From Taibaiella sp. (GTDB lineage: Bacteria > Bacteroidota > Bacteroidia > Chitinophagales > Chitinophagaceae), in NCBI GenBank assembly GCA_016786705.1, contig JAEUVV010000002.1, positions 114,106 to 178,105 on the forward strand: DNA of 64,000 nt, given 5' to 3'. Below, one piece after another: positions 31,863 through 40,636 of the stretch (positions within the stretch are counted from its first letter, which is position 1; every line of letters starts with the position of its first letter). Under the pieces are notes generated by a model, which was not told the DNA's origin, ran no database searches, and saw only the letters and a list, made by a program, of their open reading frames with translations. Position numbers and translations under genes: made by a program.

Positions 31863-33407
31863 TTAAGTATTCGGTTGTTGCGGGGGTTGCTGCCCTTCTT
31901 GTCTTGGCGGACGATTAGGGTTGGGCTTATGTTGCGGCTTTCGCTTTTGTCCACCTTCACCCTTCGATTGGTTATTAGAGTTCCCGGTGTTCTGATTGCC
32001 TCCTGCAGCTGCATTTGCAGCCGGTTGGCGATCTTGTCTTGGCTTTGGCTGCTGCGGTCCCTTGGGTTGCTGCTCACGGCGCCTATTAGGATTGCTGTTT
32101 TGTTGCTGCTCCCCCTGCTGTTGCGGCCGGGCTTCGCGCGGTCCTTTTTCGCGCTGCTGGTTATTCTGCTGCGGCTTCTTAGCGCCCTGTCCTCCGGGTT
32201 GGTTATTATTTTTCTCCGCGTTGGCTTTAGCCTCAGGTCTTGGCTTCTGCGACTGGTTAGCGCCGCCTTTAGCAGGTTTTTTCTTCTTTTTATTCTTATC
32301 GCCTTTTAAAGACGATAATTGTATCTGTCCTACATCATTCACAAAGCCCATTTCTACCACCTTATTCGCATGGCTGCGCTGGCTCACCTGGACTTCTACT
32401 GCTTCCAGCTCTTCCGGTTTAACGCCGTTCGCGTTAAGCTCAATGATCTCCTTTACCCGTTCAATGGTCACCGGATATTGCTTATTACTACCCGAGAAGC
32501 TATACCACATCAGGTTTTTGAAAATATCTTTTTTCTGCAGGTAGGCCCTGCCCTGTTCTACTTCCAGGTTGTCCGCATTGGCCGGGAATCCTTTCAATGC
32601 GTCCATATAAGTATCCAGTTCGTAATTCAAACAGCATTTCAGGCGGCCGCATTGACCGGAAAGTTTGGTCTGGTTGATCGAAAGGTTCTGGTAACGTGCC
32701 GCGGTAGTATTGACTGTTTTAAAATCAGACAGCCAGGTACTGCAGCATAATTCACGGCCGCAGGAGCCGATACCGCCCACTTTGGCACTTTCCTGCCGGG
32801 CACCGATCTGGCGCATTTCTATTTTCGCCTTAAACTCGGAGGCATAAACTTTGATCAATTCACGAAAATCCACACGTGAATCTGCCGTGTAGAAAAAGGT
32901 AATTTTTTTACCATCTGCCTGCCACTCGGCCTCTGCAATTTTCATTTCGAGGTTCAGCTGCTTGGCAATAGCCCGGGAACGGATCAGGGTATCCTTCTCC
33001 GTATCTTTTTGACGGTAAAAAATATTAAGATCGTTATCGGTAGCAGTACGTAAGATCTTTTTATCTACGGTGTCCTCCTTAACGCTGTATTTTTTTAATT
33101 GGAGCTTAACGAGCTCGCCGGTAAGACTGATCTCGCCGACGTCGAATCCGCCGACACCTTCAACCGCCACCATTTCTCCTTTATGATAAATGGCTTCAGA
33201 ATGGTTTCTAAAGTAGTCTTTACGGCTACCTTTATTGAAACTTACTTCTATTATATTATAAGGCTTACCAAAATCGCTTAAAGGGATTTCGGCTAACCAA
33301 TTGAATACATTTAAGCGATTACATCCTCCCGAGCTACACCCTCCATTACTCTGACATCCGGTAGGCTTACCTCCTTCGGTAGCCACACCACAATTTCCAC
33401 ATCCCAT
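31863..33407 (-). CDS. ricT: PSP1-domain protein, RicT/YaaT family, with long low-complexity tail
   Basis: RicT of Bacillus works in an Fe-S complex with RicA and RicF affecting RNase Y-dependent mRNA maturation; the role in Bacteroidota is unknown. 514 residues. The N-terminus is Cys-rich (Cys3, 6, 18, 24, 29). The PSP1 core contains the paired clusters GSCGRELCC and GQCGRLKCC, probably metal or Fe-S ligands. From about residue 365 the chain is a disordered tail rich in Lys, Gln, Asn, Pro, Arg and Gly, much longer than in RicT. Aspartate kinase follows after 19 bp. Confidence 0.9.
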   Translation of the reverse strand: MGCGNCGVATEGGKPTGCQSNGGCSSGGCNRLNVFNWLAEIPLSDFGKPYNIIEVSFNKGSRKDYFRNHSEAIYHKGEMVAVEGVGGFDVGEISLTGELVKLQLKKYSVKEDTVDKKILRTATDNDLNIFYRQKDTEKDTLIRSRAIAKQLNLEMKIAEAEWQADGKKITFFYTADSRVDFRELIKVYASEFKAKIEMRQIGARQESAKVGGIGSCGRELCCSTWLSDFKTVNTTAARYQNLSINQTKLSGQCGRLKCCLNYELDTYMDALKGFPANADNLEVEQGRAYLQKKDIFKNLMWYSFSGSNKQYPVTIERVKEIIELNANGVKPEELEAVEVQVSQRSHANKVVEMGFVNDVGQIQLSSLKGDKNKKKKKPAKGGANQSQKPRPEAKANAEKNNNQPGGQGAKKPQQNNQQREKGPREARPQQQGEQQQNSNPNRRREQQPKGPQQPKPRQDRQPAANAAAGGNQNTGNSNNQSKGEGGQKRKPQHKPNPNRPPRQEGQQPPQQPNT

Positions 33408-33428
33408 AATCTTGTTTTATATATATAA

Positions 33429-33457
33429 ATGCAAATATGCTAGCAAGCTATTTGCAT
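33429..33457. promoter_or_regulatory. Palindrome upstream of ricT
   Basis: ATGCAAATA (33429-33437) and TATTTGCAT (33449-33457) are perfect 9-bp inverted arms, 22 bp before the ricT ATG. The left arm overlaps CATATTTG, a one-mismatch -7 element on the minus strand, so it may be an operator. It could equally be an mRNA hairpin. Confidence 0.45.
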
Positions 33458-33597
33458 CAGAATTGTCCTGATCAAAAATATAACTGACAAATTTAGTCAA
33501 AAACTGCCAATAAATACATTTAACAACAATTAATATTTAATAAGAGTGGTCCGGGAAGACTCTTTCCCTAACTATTTTACGACCTTTTATTGTTTCC

Positions 33598-35973
33598 TTA
33601 CCTGATGACCACCATTTTTTTACTTGCAGAGATTCCTTTACTTGTTTCCATACGATAATAGTAAATCCCCGGGCTAAAATGATCCAGTTTAACCTGTACA
33701 GAATTTTGCAATGGGTCAACCGGTTTTTCCCAGACCATTCTGCCTGCGGCATCCCTGATCACAAGCTTAGCTTCAGTATTTTTAGTTTCTATTCTATATA
33801 AAAACGTAGTGCTGCTGGTCGCCGGGTTAGGTACATTGCTCAAGCCATAATCCGTAACCGCCCCGGCCCTGAGCCCCGAAACCTGAGCCCCGGTTTTCAG
33901 TATCTTTAATTCATCAAATTTAAAACCGGCCCCTTCAACAAAACCATCCGACATAAAAGCAAAACGGAATTTTATTTTTTTACCGGCAAATTGGTCTAAT
34001 ACAACCCTTTCTTTAATCCACCCCTTGCTATCCCCATCATAAACCTGGAAATTGCCCTGGTTTTCAGATCCTTTAGCTGTATGTAAGCCACATAGCTTTA
34101 CCCAGGCGCCACCTTCTTCCTGTACTTCAAGCACCGTATAGTCAAATCCTTTTTCAATATCCCATTTCGCATCAAATAGCATTAGTGCTTTTTCCGCGTC
34201 ACTGAGGTCGATCCAGTCGCTACTTGTGATATTACTATTCGTATTAGCGGCATAATTTCCTGAAGGACTTTCCGCTATGCTACCGGAAGCCGTGCTGAAG
34301 TCTGTAGTACTAAGGCCCCAGCTGCCTGTAGATACAAAACCACTCATAGAGTTGGCCGCTGTATAAAAAGCGATTTCCGAAGTGCCATAAAGCACGGTGA
34401 TGGTATCGGTATGAGCGGCACCGGAAGGGTGCGCCCATTTTAATGCAAACCGTACCTCATCTCCCTGGGCCACATTACTGCTTAATTGCATATCAATGGT
34501 ATCCCTGGTGACGACGCCAATCAAAGGATCTGTGATTACGACCGGGTTGCCCACGCTTACGATATTACCGGAAACCGGGAGCAGGGAAACCGTATAATCC
34601 CCGTTGGTGATCCCGATTCTTTTAAACTCAAATGGAATACGGGCAGCAGTAGCGGGAATACTGAGTTCCAGCCCGGAGCTCAACTCGGCAAAAGCACCGG
34701 CCAGCCATGCCGCGTATAAGTTTTGCTGCATCGTGTTCTTCGCAATAGGGATGATGCGGGATTGCATAGGCCAGAAACCGTCAGACAGGCTTCCCGCTTC
34801 AGGGGTCAGGGCAAATATCTTAGCTTTTGAAGCCTGCTCATCATACATCCAGCCATCACTGTCCCCGTTTGTTGCATAACCTACAGTTTGGTTAGGAGTT
34901 CCTGTATTAAACCCGCTGCAAAGCGACATTTCATGCGCCAGGCAGCTAAAAGTGCTGGAATCCGGGGTTAAAAGGTCCGGAATATGGGAATAAGGGTAAA
35001 TTAGAAGGTTACTGAAGGTATGCGCGTTTAAAGCCATTACGAATTGCCGGGAATTACAGAAGTCACGGATCGCCTGGGTTTCATTTTCAGAGAAAGCGGC
35101 GCTTCCCCGGTATGTTTCCGAATTAGCCATGGGGGAAGACCCGTTATTATCATAACCCCAGTAGGAGTTATAATTCCGGTTTAAATCGACGCCATAAGAG
35201 CTCCCATTATTTCTCCTGTTCTTGCGCCACATCCCGCCTCCGTCAGGATCAGTAGTCTGGTTATAAATATAGCCATCGGGGTTCACGCAAGGTACAAAAT
35301 ATAGTTCCCTGTTATCTAATAAATAAGTGACATCAGTATCTGCCCCGTACTGCTCCAGCAAATGCCACATATAGAAGATCAACTGAGATAAAGACTGTGC
35401 TTCCCGTGCATGATGCAATGCGGTATACAAGACCTCAGGCTTATTACTTTGGTCCACATCGGGATTATTGCTGATCCGCACATAATAAATAGGCCTGCCT
35501 TCGATGGAACCGGTACTGCTAATCGCCTGTTTCACAGAGATCAGGCCCGGGTATTTCACCCGCATACTATCCAGGATGCCCAGCAGCTCATTATAAGTAT
35601 AAAAACCGCCCATTGAGCCCATAGTAAAATTTACAGGCGTAGGGTAATCCGTACACTTCAGGCAACCGATCTCGTCTGCCGGGCGCTCCGCGGTTTTGTC
35701 CCGGTTGCGTGTAGCATAGAATTGCGCTACATTTTCGATCTGGATTTCGTAAGGCAAACCCAGGGAACGCAGCGTTGCCAGCTCGGTATCTGAAAAATCG
35801 GAGATAAAGTAAAAGCCTTTTTTAACCATGCCATGATCTACCGCAATACCTTTTTCACTCATGAGCTTTAACCCATCAACTCCCGTGAAGACTTTAATCC
35901 GATGATGCTGCTCCTGCGCGTGGGCGCTGTAAACAAGTAGCAATAAAATCCAAACCAGTCCAAATGATCTCAT
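33598..35973 (-). CDS. Secreted zinc carboxypeptidase (M14), type IX-sorted
   Basis: 791 residues. Signal peptide 1-19. An N-terminal propeptide-like region precedes the M14 domain, which has zinc ligands in HHARE (His about 186, Glu about 189) and His of LNAHTFSN (about 317), the DLNRNYNSYWG substrate segment (about 250), and catalytic Glu in LTPEAGS (about 389). After a linker come an immunoglobulin-like or jelly-roll part and a C-terminal T9SS domain (NVPNPATSST to the end). It should trim C-terminal residues of peptides outside the cell. Single gene; 190 bp separate it from ricT. Confidence 0.93.
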   Translation of the reverse strand: MRSFGLVWILLLLVYSAHAQEQHHRIKVFTGVDGLKLMSEKGIAVDHGMVKKGFYFISDFSDTELATLRSLGLPYEIQIENVAQFYATRNRDKTAERPADEIGCLKCTDYPTPVNFTMGSMGGFYTYNELLGILDSMRVKYPGLISVKQAISSTGSIEGRPIYYVRISNNPDVDQSNKPEVLYTALHHAREAQSLSQLIFYMWHLLEQYGADTDVTYLLDNRELYFVPCVNPDGYIYNQTTDPDGGGMWRKNRRNNGSSYGVDLNRNYNSYWGYDNNGSSPMANSETYRGSAAFSENETQAIRDFCNSRQFVMALNAHTFSNLLIYPYSHIPDLLTPDSSTFSCLAHEMSLCSGFNTGTPNQTVGYATNGDSDGWMYDEQASKAKIFALTPEAGSLSDGFWPMQSRIIPIAKNTMQQNLYAAWLAGAFAELSSGLELSIPATAARIPFEFKRIGITNGDYTVSLLPVSGNIVSVGNPVVITDPLIGVVTRDTIDMQLSSNVAQGDEVRFALKWAHPSGAAHTDTITVLYGTSEIAFYTAANSMSGFVSTGSWGLSTTDFSTASGSIAESPSGNYAANTNSNITSSDWIDLSDAEKALMLFDAKWDIEKGFDYTVLEVQEEGGAWVKLCGLHTAKGSENQGNFQVYDGDSKGWIKERVVLDQFAGKKIKFRFAFMSDGFVEGAGFKFDELKILKTGAQVSGLRAGAVTDYGLSNVPNPATSSTTFLYRIETKNTEAKLVIRDAAGRMVWEKPVDPLQNSVQVKLDHFSPGIYYYRMETSKGISASKKMVVIR

Positions 35974-36053
35974 ATTATTTTTTGTTTAAAAGTAATGCAA
36001 AATCACAATAAAACGTTTGCTCCTATAAATGAAATCAAGAAAAGCCAGCAAGA

Positions 36054-36090
36054 GAAACCTATAAGGTTTTAGAAACCTTATAGGTTTTTT
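36054..36090. terminator. Terminator-like hairpin
   Basis: AAACCTATAAGGTTT (36055-36069) pairs perfectly with AAACCTTATAGGTTT (36073-36087) around TAG. It lies after the stop of the SIMPL gene (minus strand). The stronger T-run is on the plus strand, but the AT-rich 15-bp stem could stop transcription both ways. Confidence 0.7.
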
Positions 36091-36108
36091 CACTATGCCT
36101 GTTTATGC

Positions 36109-36816
36109 TTATTTCAATACAAACCGGGCTTCAACGATCTCTTCAACTTTGATCTGCTCAAACTCAATGCCATTATCACCAGAGCTGTCCTCTGTCCTTA
36201 CCATTATCTTTTTGCCCCCGGCATAGCCTTGCTCCGGGTTGCCCAGCTTTCGTTCAAAAGCCGTACTATAATTACTGATATAAATAGCGGGACCAACTGT
36301 TTGTCCCAGCGGGCTGATCAATGCAGTTGCTTTGGCTTTGGCATTTTTGATCGCCTTGGTCCGGCAAGCCATTTGGATATTGATTATATCGGTATGGCTG
36401 ATCTTACTGACCATAGCATTGGCTATTTTAGCAGCTTCCAGGGTATTGAATAACCTGTTAAGCATGGCACCGCTATTTACTTTTACCTGGTAGGTCTTCG
36501 TCTTAACGACTTTTGTAGTGAAATTGAACCAGTTGAATTTACTGTTGAAGCTTTTAGTGACCAGGTCTTTCTCGGTATTGATGCCCATATTTTTCAAAGC
36601 GCTGATCAGTTTTTGTTCCAGTTCTTCTATCGACTTTTTATCTTTGGTATCGTTTTCCGAAACGATCACATCTACAAATATTTCGTTAGGCGTGATCATA
36701 GTATCTCCCATCCCGTTTACTTCGATATAGGGCTGATCGATAAAGTTTTTGGTAGTTTGCGCCCTTGCTGTCCAGGTCATTAGCCCCACTCCCAGCATGA
36801 AAAAGAATGCTTTCAT
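36109..36816 (-). CDS. Exported SIMPL-domain protein (DUF541)
   Basis: 235 residues with a signal peptide (about 1-19, ending ARAQ). The body matches the SIMPL/DUF541 fold: an initial IEVNGMGDTMITPNEIFVDVIVSE strand pair, a helix rich in Lys/Glu, and the AIKNAKAKATALISPLGQTVGPAIYIS segment typical of the family. Function of the family is poorly known; some members form large periplasmic rings. Single gene. Confidence 0.85.
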   Translation of the reverse strand: MKAFFFMLGVGLMTWTARAQTTKNFIDQPYIEVNGMGDTMITPNEIFVDVIVSENDTKDKKSIEELEQKLISALKNMGINTEKDLVTKSFNSKFNWFNFTTKVVKTKTYQVKVNSGAMLNRLFNTLEAAKIANAMVSKISHTDIINIQMACRTKAIKNAKAKATALISPLGQTVGPAIYISNYSTAFERKLGNPEQGYAGGKKIMVRTEDSSGDNGIEFEQIKVEEIVEARFVLK

Positions 36817-36837
36817 AATTATCTGTTTTACAACAAA

Positions 36838-36880
36838 ATAAAAAAATTGGAGCCCTTGCAGGAAGCTCCAATTGGTGAAA
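36838..36880 (-). terminator. Terminator of the Old Yellow Enzyme gene
   Basis: AATTGGAGC (36845-36853) pairs with GCTCCAATT (36865-36873), followed on the minus strand by a run of seven Ts. It lies between the OYE gene and the SIMPL gene. Confidence 0.85.
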
Positions 36881-36915
36881 TCTTATTATCAATGGGTAAA
36901 CTAAGCAGGCAATCT

Positions 36916-37980
36916 TTATTTAGCCCGCTCATACTGCAATGGCCAGGCCTGGTCGGCACCCAAAGCGACAGCGGCCTGTAGGGGAAAATACGGGTTACGC
37001 AACAATTCGCGCCCCAGGAATATGAGATCGGCTTTATTTTCTTCCAGGATCATTTCTGCCTGCTCTGCATCGGTGATCAAGCCTACAGCCCCGGAAGCTA
37101 TTCCGGCCTCGTTTTTAACCGCATCAGCCAGGTGTACCTGGTAATTAGGGGCTACCGGAATCTCCGCTTTACGTGTATTAGCCCCGGAGGAGCAATCCAC
37201 CAGGTCAATACCTTTATCTTTTAAAACTTTTGCCAAAGCGACCGAATCCTCAACCTGCCAGCCTTCGGTTCCGACCCAGTCTGTAGCAGATATCCGCACA
37301 AAAATGGGGAGTTCTTGAGGCCATACTTCTTTTACCGCATCTATGATCTCGATCAAAAACCGGATCCGGTTCTCGAAGCTTCCGCCATATTCATCCGTAC
37401 GCTGGTTGCTGACAGGAGAATAAAACTCATGGATCAGGTAACCATGCGCCCCATGGAGCTCTATCAACTCATACCCTGCATCAAGGGCCCTGCGGGCTGC
37501 TTCTTTAAACGCGTTGATGACTTCCCGGATCTCTTCCCGGCTAAGCTCATGTGGTATTATATCTCTTTCGTGGAAAGGAATAGGCGATGGCGCTACCGTC
37601 TGCCAGCTGTGGGCCCCTTCCTGTATCTGCCAGCCTTTATTCCAGGATACTTCACAACTGGCCTTACGGCCCGCATGAGCCAGTTGGATACCCGGCACCG
37701 CCCCGTGTTCCCTGATCTGGGCCACGATCGGCTTATAGGCCGCTACCTGGGCTTCGTTCCAGATACCCAGGTCGGCATAGCTGATCCGGCCTTCCGGCAC
37801 TACTGCCGTTGCCTCCTGGATCACCAGGCTTACGCCCCCTACGGCGCGGCTCACGTAATGCTGCTCATGCCATTTGGTGGGCAATCCGTCTACCGCCGAA
37901 TATTGGCACATCGGCGACATAACAATCCGGTTTTTGAGGGTAATGCTTTTAAATGTTATGGGGGAAAATAATAAAGACAT
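36916..37980 (-). CDS. Old Yellow Enzyme family NAD(P)H:flavin oxidoreductase, YqjM/NamA-like
   Basis: 354-residue FMN-dependent ene-reductase. Features: N-terminal LFSPITFKSITLKNRIVMSPMCQYSA with the Cys of the YqjM-type class (MCQY), QLAHAGRKAS, the substrate-binding HGAHGYLIHEFYSPVSNQR segment, and RISATDW, followed by FLGRELLRNPYFP at the C-terminal FMN phosphate site. It reduces activated C=C bonds; physiological substrate unknown. Single gene between SIMPL and the divergent methyltransferase. Confidence 0.94.
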   Translation of the reverse strand: MSLLFSPITFKSITLKNRIVMSPMCQYSAVDGLPTKWHEQHYVSRAVGGVSLVIQEATAVVPEGRISYADLGIWNEAQVAAYKPIVAQIREHGAVPGIQLAHAGRKASCEVSWNKGWQIQEGAHSWQTVAPSPIPFHERDIIPHELSREEIREVINAFKEAARRALDAGYELIELHGAHGYLIHEFYSPVSNQRTDEYGGSFENRIRFLIEIIDAVKEVWPQELPIFVRISATDWVGTEGWQVEDSVALAKVLKDKGIDLVDCSSGANTRKAEIPVAPNYQVHLADAVKNEAGIASGAVGLITDAEQAEMILEENKADLIFLGRELLRNPYFPLQAAVALGADQAWPLQYERAK

Positions 37981-38030
37981 CTGGCTAAAATGATTTTAGA
38001 AAGCTAAAAATACTGGTCGAAATTTACATT

Positions 38031-38038
38031 CAAATATA
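38031..38038 (-). promoter_or_regulatory. -7 promoter element for the OYE gene
   Basis: On the minus strand TATATTTG (38038-38031) matches TAnnTTTG exactly, implying a leader of about 45-50 nt. No clear -33 element. Confidence 0.45.
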
Positions 38039-38062
38039 AACGCAAATTTTGATAAATTGCAG

Positions 38063-38102
38063 GAGCCAATCTTTTACCGAAAACATGAGCCAATCTTTTA
38101 CC
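38063..38102 (+). repeat. 24-nt-period direct repeat across the methyltransferase start
   Basis: GAGCCAATCTTTTACC occurs at 38063-38078 and again at 38087-38102. The period is 24 nt (8 codons), in frame, so the second copy encodes SQSFT right after the ATG at 38085, while the first copy lies in the leader. It probably arose by local duplication. Confidence 0.8.
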
Positions 38103-38882
38103 CATAAAGTCCAGGAATATTACGACAAAGATGCTGCAACGTTCAAAAAGCGCAATGCCGTTAACCAAACCTTGCAGAAAATCCGTTCCGAGTTCAGAAA
38201 AGAGACCGAGCTGTTCCCGGCGCAAAGTATGCTTGAGATTGGTTATGGTCCGGGCTTTGACATTGTTTATTTTGCGGCAAAATACCCGGAAAGGAAAGTA
38301 TGTGGCATAGATATTTCTCCTGATATGCAAAAGGTGGCCAGGGCGCAGGTTGAAGAAAACCAATTGAATAATGTGCAACTGGAAGTAGGCACATTAGCTG
38401 ATATAGAACGGCTGTTTGCCGGTCAGAAATTTGATGCGATCGTAGTCTATTTCGGGGCGCTAAATACAGAATCACTTATTGATAATGCAGAAGCGGTTTT
38501 TCATAAAATGCTGAATGAAAACGGCATAATGCTGCTGACCATTGTTAATAAATGGTTTCTGCTCGGGGTATTAAAGCCCTTGTTGAAATTCAGGTTCAAA
38601 ATTGCTTTCAAGCGGTTTCGTAAAGTATGGGGTGGCTATTCCCTCACCAAATTCCTGCCCAGCAAGTGTTACAGCAGCAGGCAGGTTCGCAACTTTTTTA
38701 CAGGTTCTACTTTAATTCATCGCCGCGGCTTTAGTATTCTTTTCCCGGCCTGGTATGAAAATCATCTTACCCTGAAATATCCTAAACTATGCAACTGGCT
38801 TTGGAAAGCAGATTTATTGCTGCAAAAAACACCATTCTGGAACCTCGGAGAGTATGCGCTATATGTGTTTAAGAAGAAATAA
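38085..38882 (+). CDS. Class I SAM-dependent methyltransferase
   Basis: 265 residues from the ATG at 38085. The open frame extends to a TTG at 38049, but that adds only a duplicated SQSFT segment. SAM-binding motif I is LEIGYGPGFD, with GIDISPDM as the acidic end of strand 2; the DAIVVYFGALN segment follows as motif II. The second half (from about 170) is basic and hydrophobic, ending in a C-terminal FKKK tail. The target could be a lipid, quinone or sugar; its position facing the polysaccharide operon hints at a cell-surface glycolipid role. The 3' end overlaps the opposing epimerase gene by 24 bp. Confidence 0.85.
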   Translation: MSQSFTHKVQEYYDKDAATFKKRNAVNQTLQKIRSEFRKETELFPAQSMLEIGYGPGFDIVYFAAKYPERKVCGIDISPDMQKVARAQVEENQLNNVQLEVGTLADIERLFAGQKFDAIVVYFGALNTESLIDNAEAVFHKMLNENGIMLLTIVNKWFLLGVLKPLLKFRFKIAFKRFRKVWGGYSLTKFLPSKCYSSRQVRNFFTGSTLIHRRGFSILFPAWYENHLTLKYPKLCNWLWKADLLLQKTPFWNLGEYALYVFKKK

Positions 38883-39770
38883 CTCCTTTTCCAGTATATC
38901 CCTGAGTGTCTGGCATTGTATATAAGGCTTCAATACATTGTAACTGCTCACTAAGGGAATATCAGAAGTAAAGGCCTCCTGCACCGCCTTTTCCTGATGC
39001 CCCAAAGAAAGCCGGACAACCGGAAGAGACAGGATTGACGATAAAAGCCGGCAAAAATCAACCTGGGTACTCTGCACTTCCGCTACTGCATGCAAAACAC
39101 CATTAAAAGGCAGCGAGCATAATGCTGCTATACACCTGGCTAAATCCGACAGTGCTATAAAGGTCATCAAATGCTTCCCATTGCCGTATTGTGGCACCTG
39201 CTGCTGCTGCTGAATATAATTAAGAAAAAAAGCCTGTAGCCAGGACCCTCTGCCAACAACCCAGGGGACACGCAACATACAAATTTTTGCAGGTTGAAAT
39301 TGTAACATTTTAATGAAAGGCAGCTCGGCTTTAATATATTCCCGGGCAAAACTGATGGGTGAAAGTGTAGACCGCTCATCCAGCGGCCGGCTGCTATTAC
39401 CATACATCAGGCTGCCTGAAACGTAAATTATTTTTTCAAAGTTTTCATTACCGCTTATATACCTAAGTAGCCTTTTGTTCGCAAAATAGCCTTTCCAGGC
39501 TGCCAATAGCCTACCAGGCCTACCCCATTTTTTGCTGCTGATCCGTGCCAAATGTATTACTACCTGGGGAGGATGCTTTAATTTTTGCCAATCAAAATTA
39601 GTAATATCGCCATAATAAATATTACCCTCAAAGATGTCGGCATCCGGCTTGCGCAATAAAATACTCAGCTCTATACCTGTGTTCATTTTCAACAGATGGT
39701 ATGCAGCTTTACCGATAAAGCCCGAGGCGCCCAGGAGTAAAACATGTTTTTTAGCAGCAGTAGCGTTCAT
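38859..39770 (-). CDS. SDR-type epimerase/dehydratase-like protein with altered active site
   Basis: 303 residues. The extended-SDR NAD(P)-binding loop GASGFIGKAAY (14-24) is intact, and YVSGSLMYG matches the strand before the active site. The YxxxK dyad of active family members cannot be found: the aligned position reads FAREY, so both Tyr and Lys appear replaced. It may bind a nucleotide without epimerase chemistry, or act differently. Last gene of the polysaccharide operon; its start overlaps the nucleotidyltransferase stop by 4 bp and its 3' end overlaps the opposing methyltransferase gene. Confidence 0.8.
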   Translation of the reverse strand: MNATAAKKHVLLLGASGFIGKAAYHLLKMNTGIELSILLRKPDADIFEGNIYYGDITNFDWQKLKHPPQVVIHLARISSKKWGRPGRLLAAWKGYFANKRLLRYISGNENFEKIIYVSGSLMYGNSSRPLDERSTLSPISFAREYIKAELPFIKMLQFQPAKICMLRVPWVVGRGSWLQAFFLNYIQQQQQVPQYGNGKHLMTFIALSDLARCIAALCSLPFNGVLHAVAEVQSTQVDFCRLLSSILSLPVVRLSLGHQEKAVQEAFTSDIPLVSSYNVLKPYIQCQTLRDILEKELFLLKHI

Positions 39771-40636
39771 TTTTTTAATTGTTCCAGTACGAATTTCTGA
39801 TAATTCTTAGGATGGTTTTTAGAAACAAATTCAGTAGTCTTAAAAGCGAGGTCATATTGGCTCATATCATAATTGCGCTTTTGCCACTTCTTACGCCATT
39901 TTCTGTCTGTCCATTTCATCAAGGTCTTGTTGAATAGCAATACTCCGGTAAACCTCAATATCATTTCCGAGCATGTTTTAAAAAACGGGATTTTGCTGAC
40001 CGGTGGATAGACCATAAAGCTTTTTGCATTGGGTAGTTGCCGCCATACCCAGGTATTTGCATCATGAAGTTTAGCAAGCCGCTCCGCTCCTTCACAGGGG
40101 ATAAGCGTGCACATTTCATAAGCAGTAAAAAGATTCTCTTCTTCTATTGCCAATTTCGACTCGTCAATAAAATAATTCATACAAAAATTATGTTGCTTGC
40201 CCACCCAAAAGGTAAATCTCTTAAAAATATGTAATAGCGTACGGCATACCCATAAGGTTCTGGGAGCGGTAATAATAAAAAAGTCAAGGTCAGATTTTTC
40301 ATCTGCAAAGTTTTTAGACAAAGAGCCGGAAATGGCGATGCCTCTCACAAACGGGAAATACCATATTATCCTGGCTACCCCGAATGCTTTCCTTTTGAGT
40401 CCTGCTGCACGATGAGCCCCCTGTTCTTTTCTTTGTACGCTTGCCATATCATCATATACCATGAAGTTATCATTACGATGACAGATCTCCCCGTCACTAA
40501 CCATTTCCTGCAAAACATTGTGCAATTGCTCTTCATCCGCCTCGCAGGTAAGATAGCGTAACAACTCCTGCTCCTTAAGCGGGAATCGGAATATATCAAA
40601 ATATTGCAGCACTTTTATTATCTCAGTCTTTAACAT
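39767..40636 (-). CDS. Nucleotidyltransferase-fold protein of the polysaccharide operon
   Basis: 289 residues from the ATG at 40636. The frame extends to a TTG at 40690, but that lies deep in the preceding gene and adds no family sequence. Residues 1-60 look like a winged-helix region. The Pol-beta-type nucleotidyltransferase motif is GS at 104-105 and SDLD at 115-118, giving the two metal-binding Asp. The rest is helical and basic. The substrate is unknown; such genes recur in Bacteroidota exopolysaccharide loci. Its start overlaps the fusion gene stop by 14 bp, and its stop overlaps the epimerase start by 4 bp. Confidence 0.8.
   Translation of the reverse strand: MLKTEIIKVLQYFDIFRFPLKEQELLRYLTCEADEEQLHNVLQEMVSDGEICHRNDNFMVYDDMASVQRKEQGAHRAAGLKRKAFGVARIIWYFPFVRGIAISGSLSKNFADEKSDLDFFIITAPRTLWVCRTLLHIFKRFTFWVGKQHNFCMNYFIDESKLAIEEENLFTAYEMCTLIPCEGAERLAKLHDANTWVWRQLPNAKSFMVYPPVSKIPFFKTCSEMILRFTGVLLFNKTLMKWTDRKWRKKWQKRNYDMSQYDLAFKTTEFVSKNHPKNYQKFVLEQLKK

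Noticed and set aside
31875..32544. Long hydrophobic open frames (144 and 182 codons) opposite the 3' part of ricT
   Set aside because: They are antisense to a low-complexity Gln/Pro/Arg-rich coding region; the Leu/Ser/Cys-rich composition is a mirror effect.
37315..37971. 218-codon plus-strand open frame opposite the Old Yellow Enzyme gene
   Set aside because: The minus-strand frame is a clear OYE; the antisense frame shows no domain or start signals.
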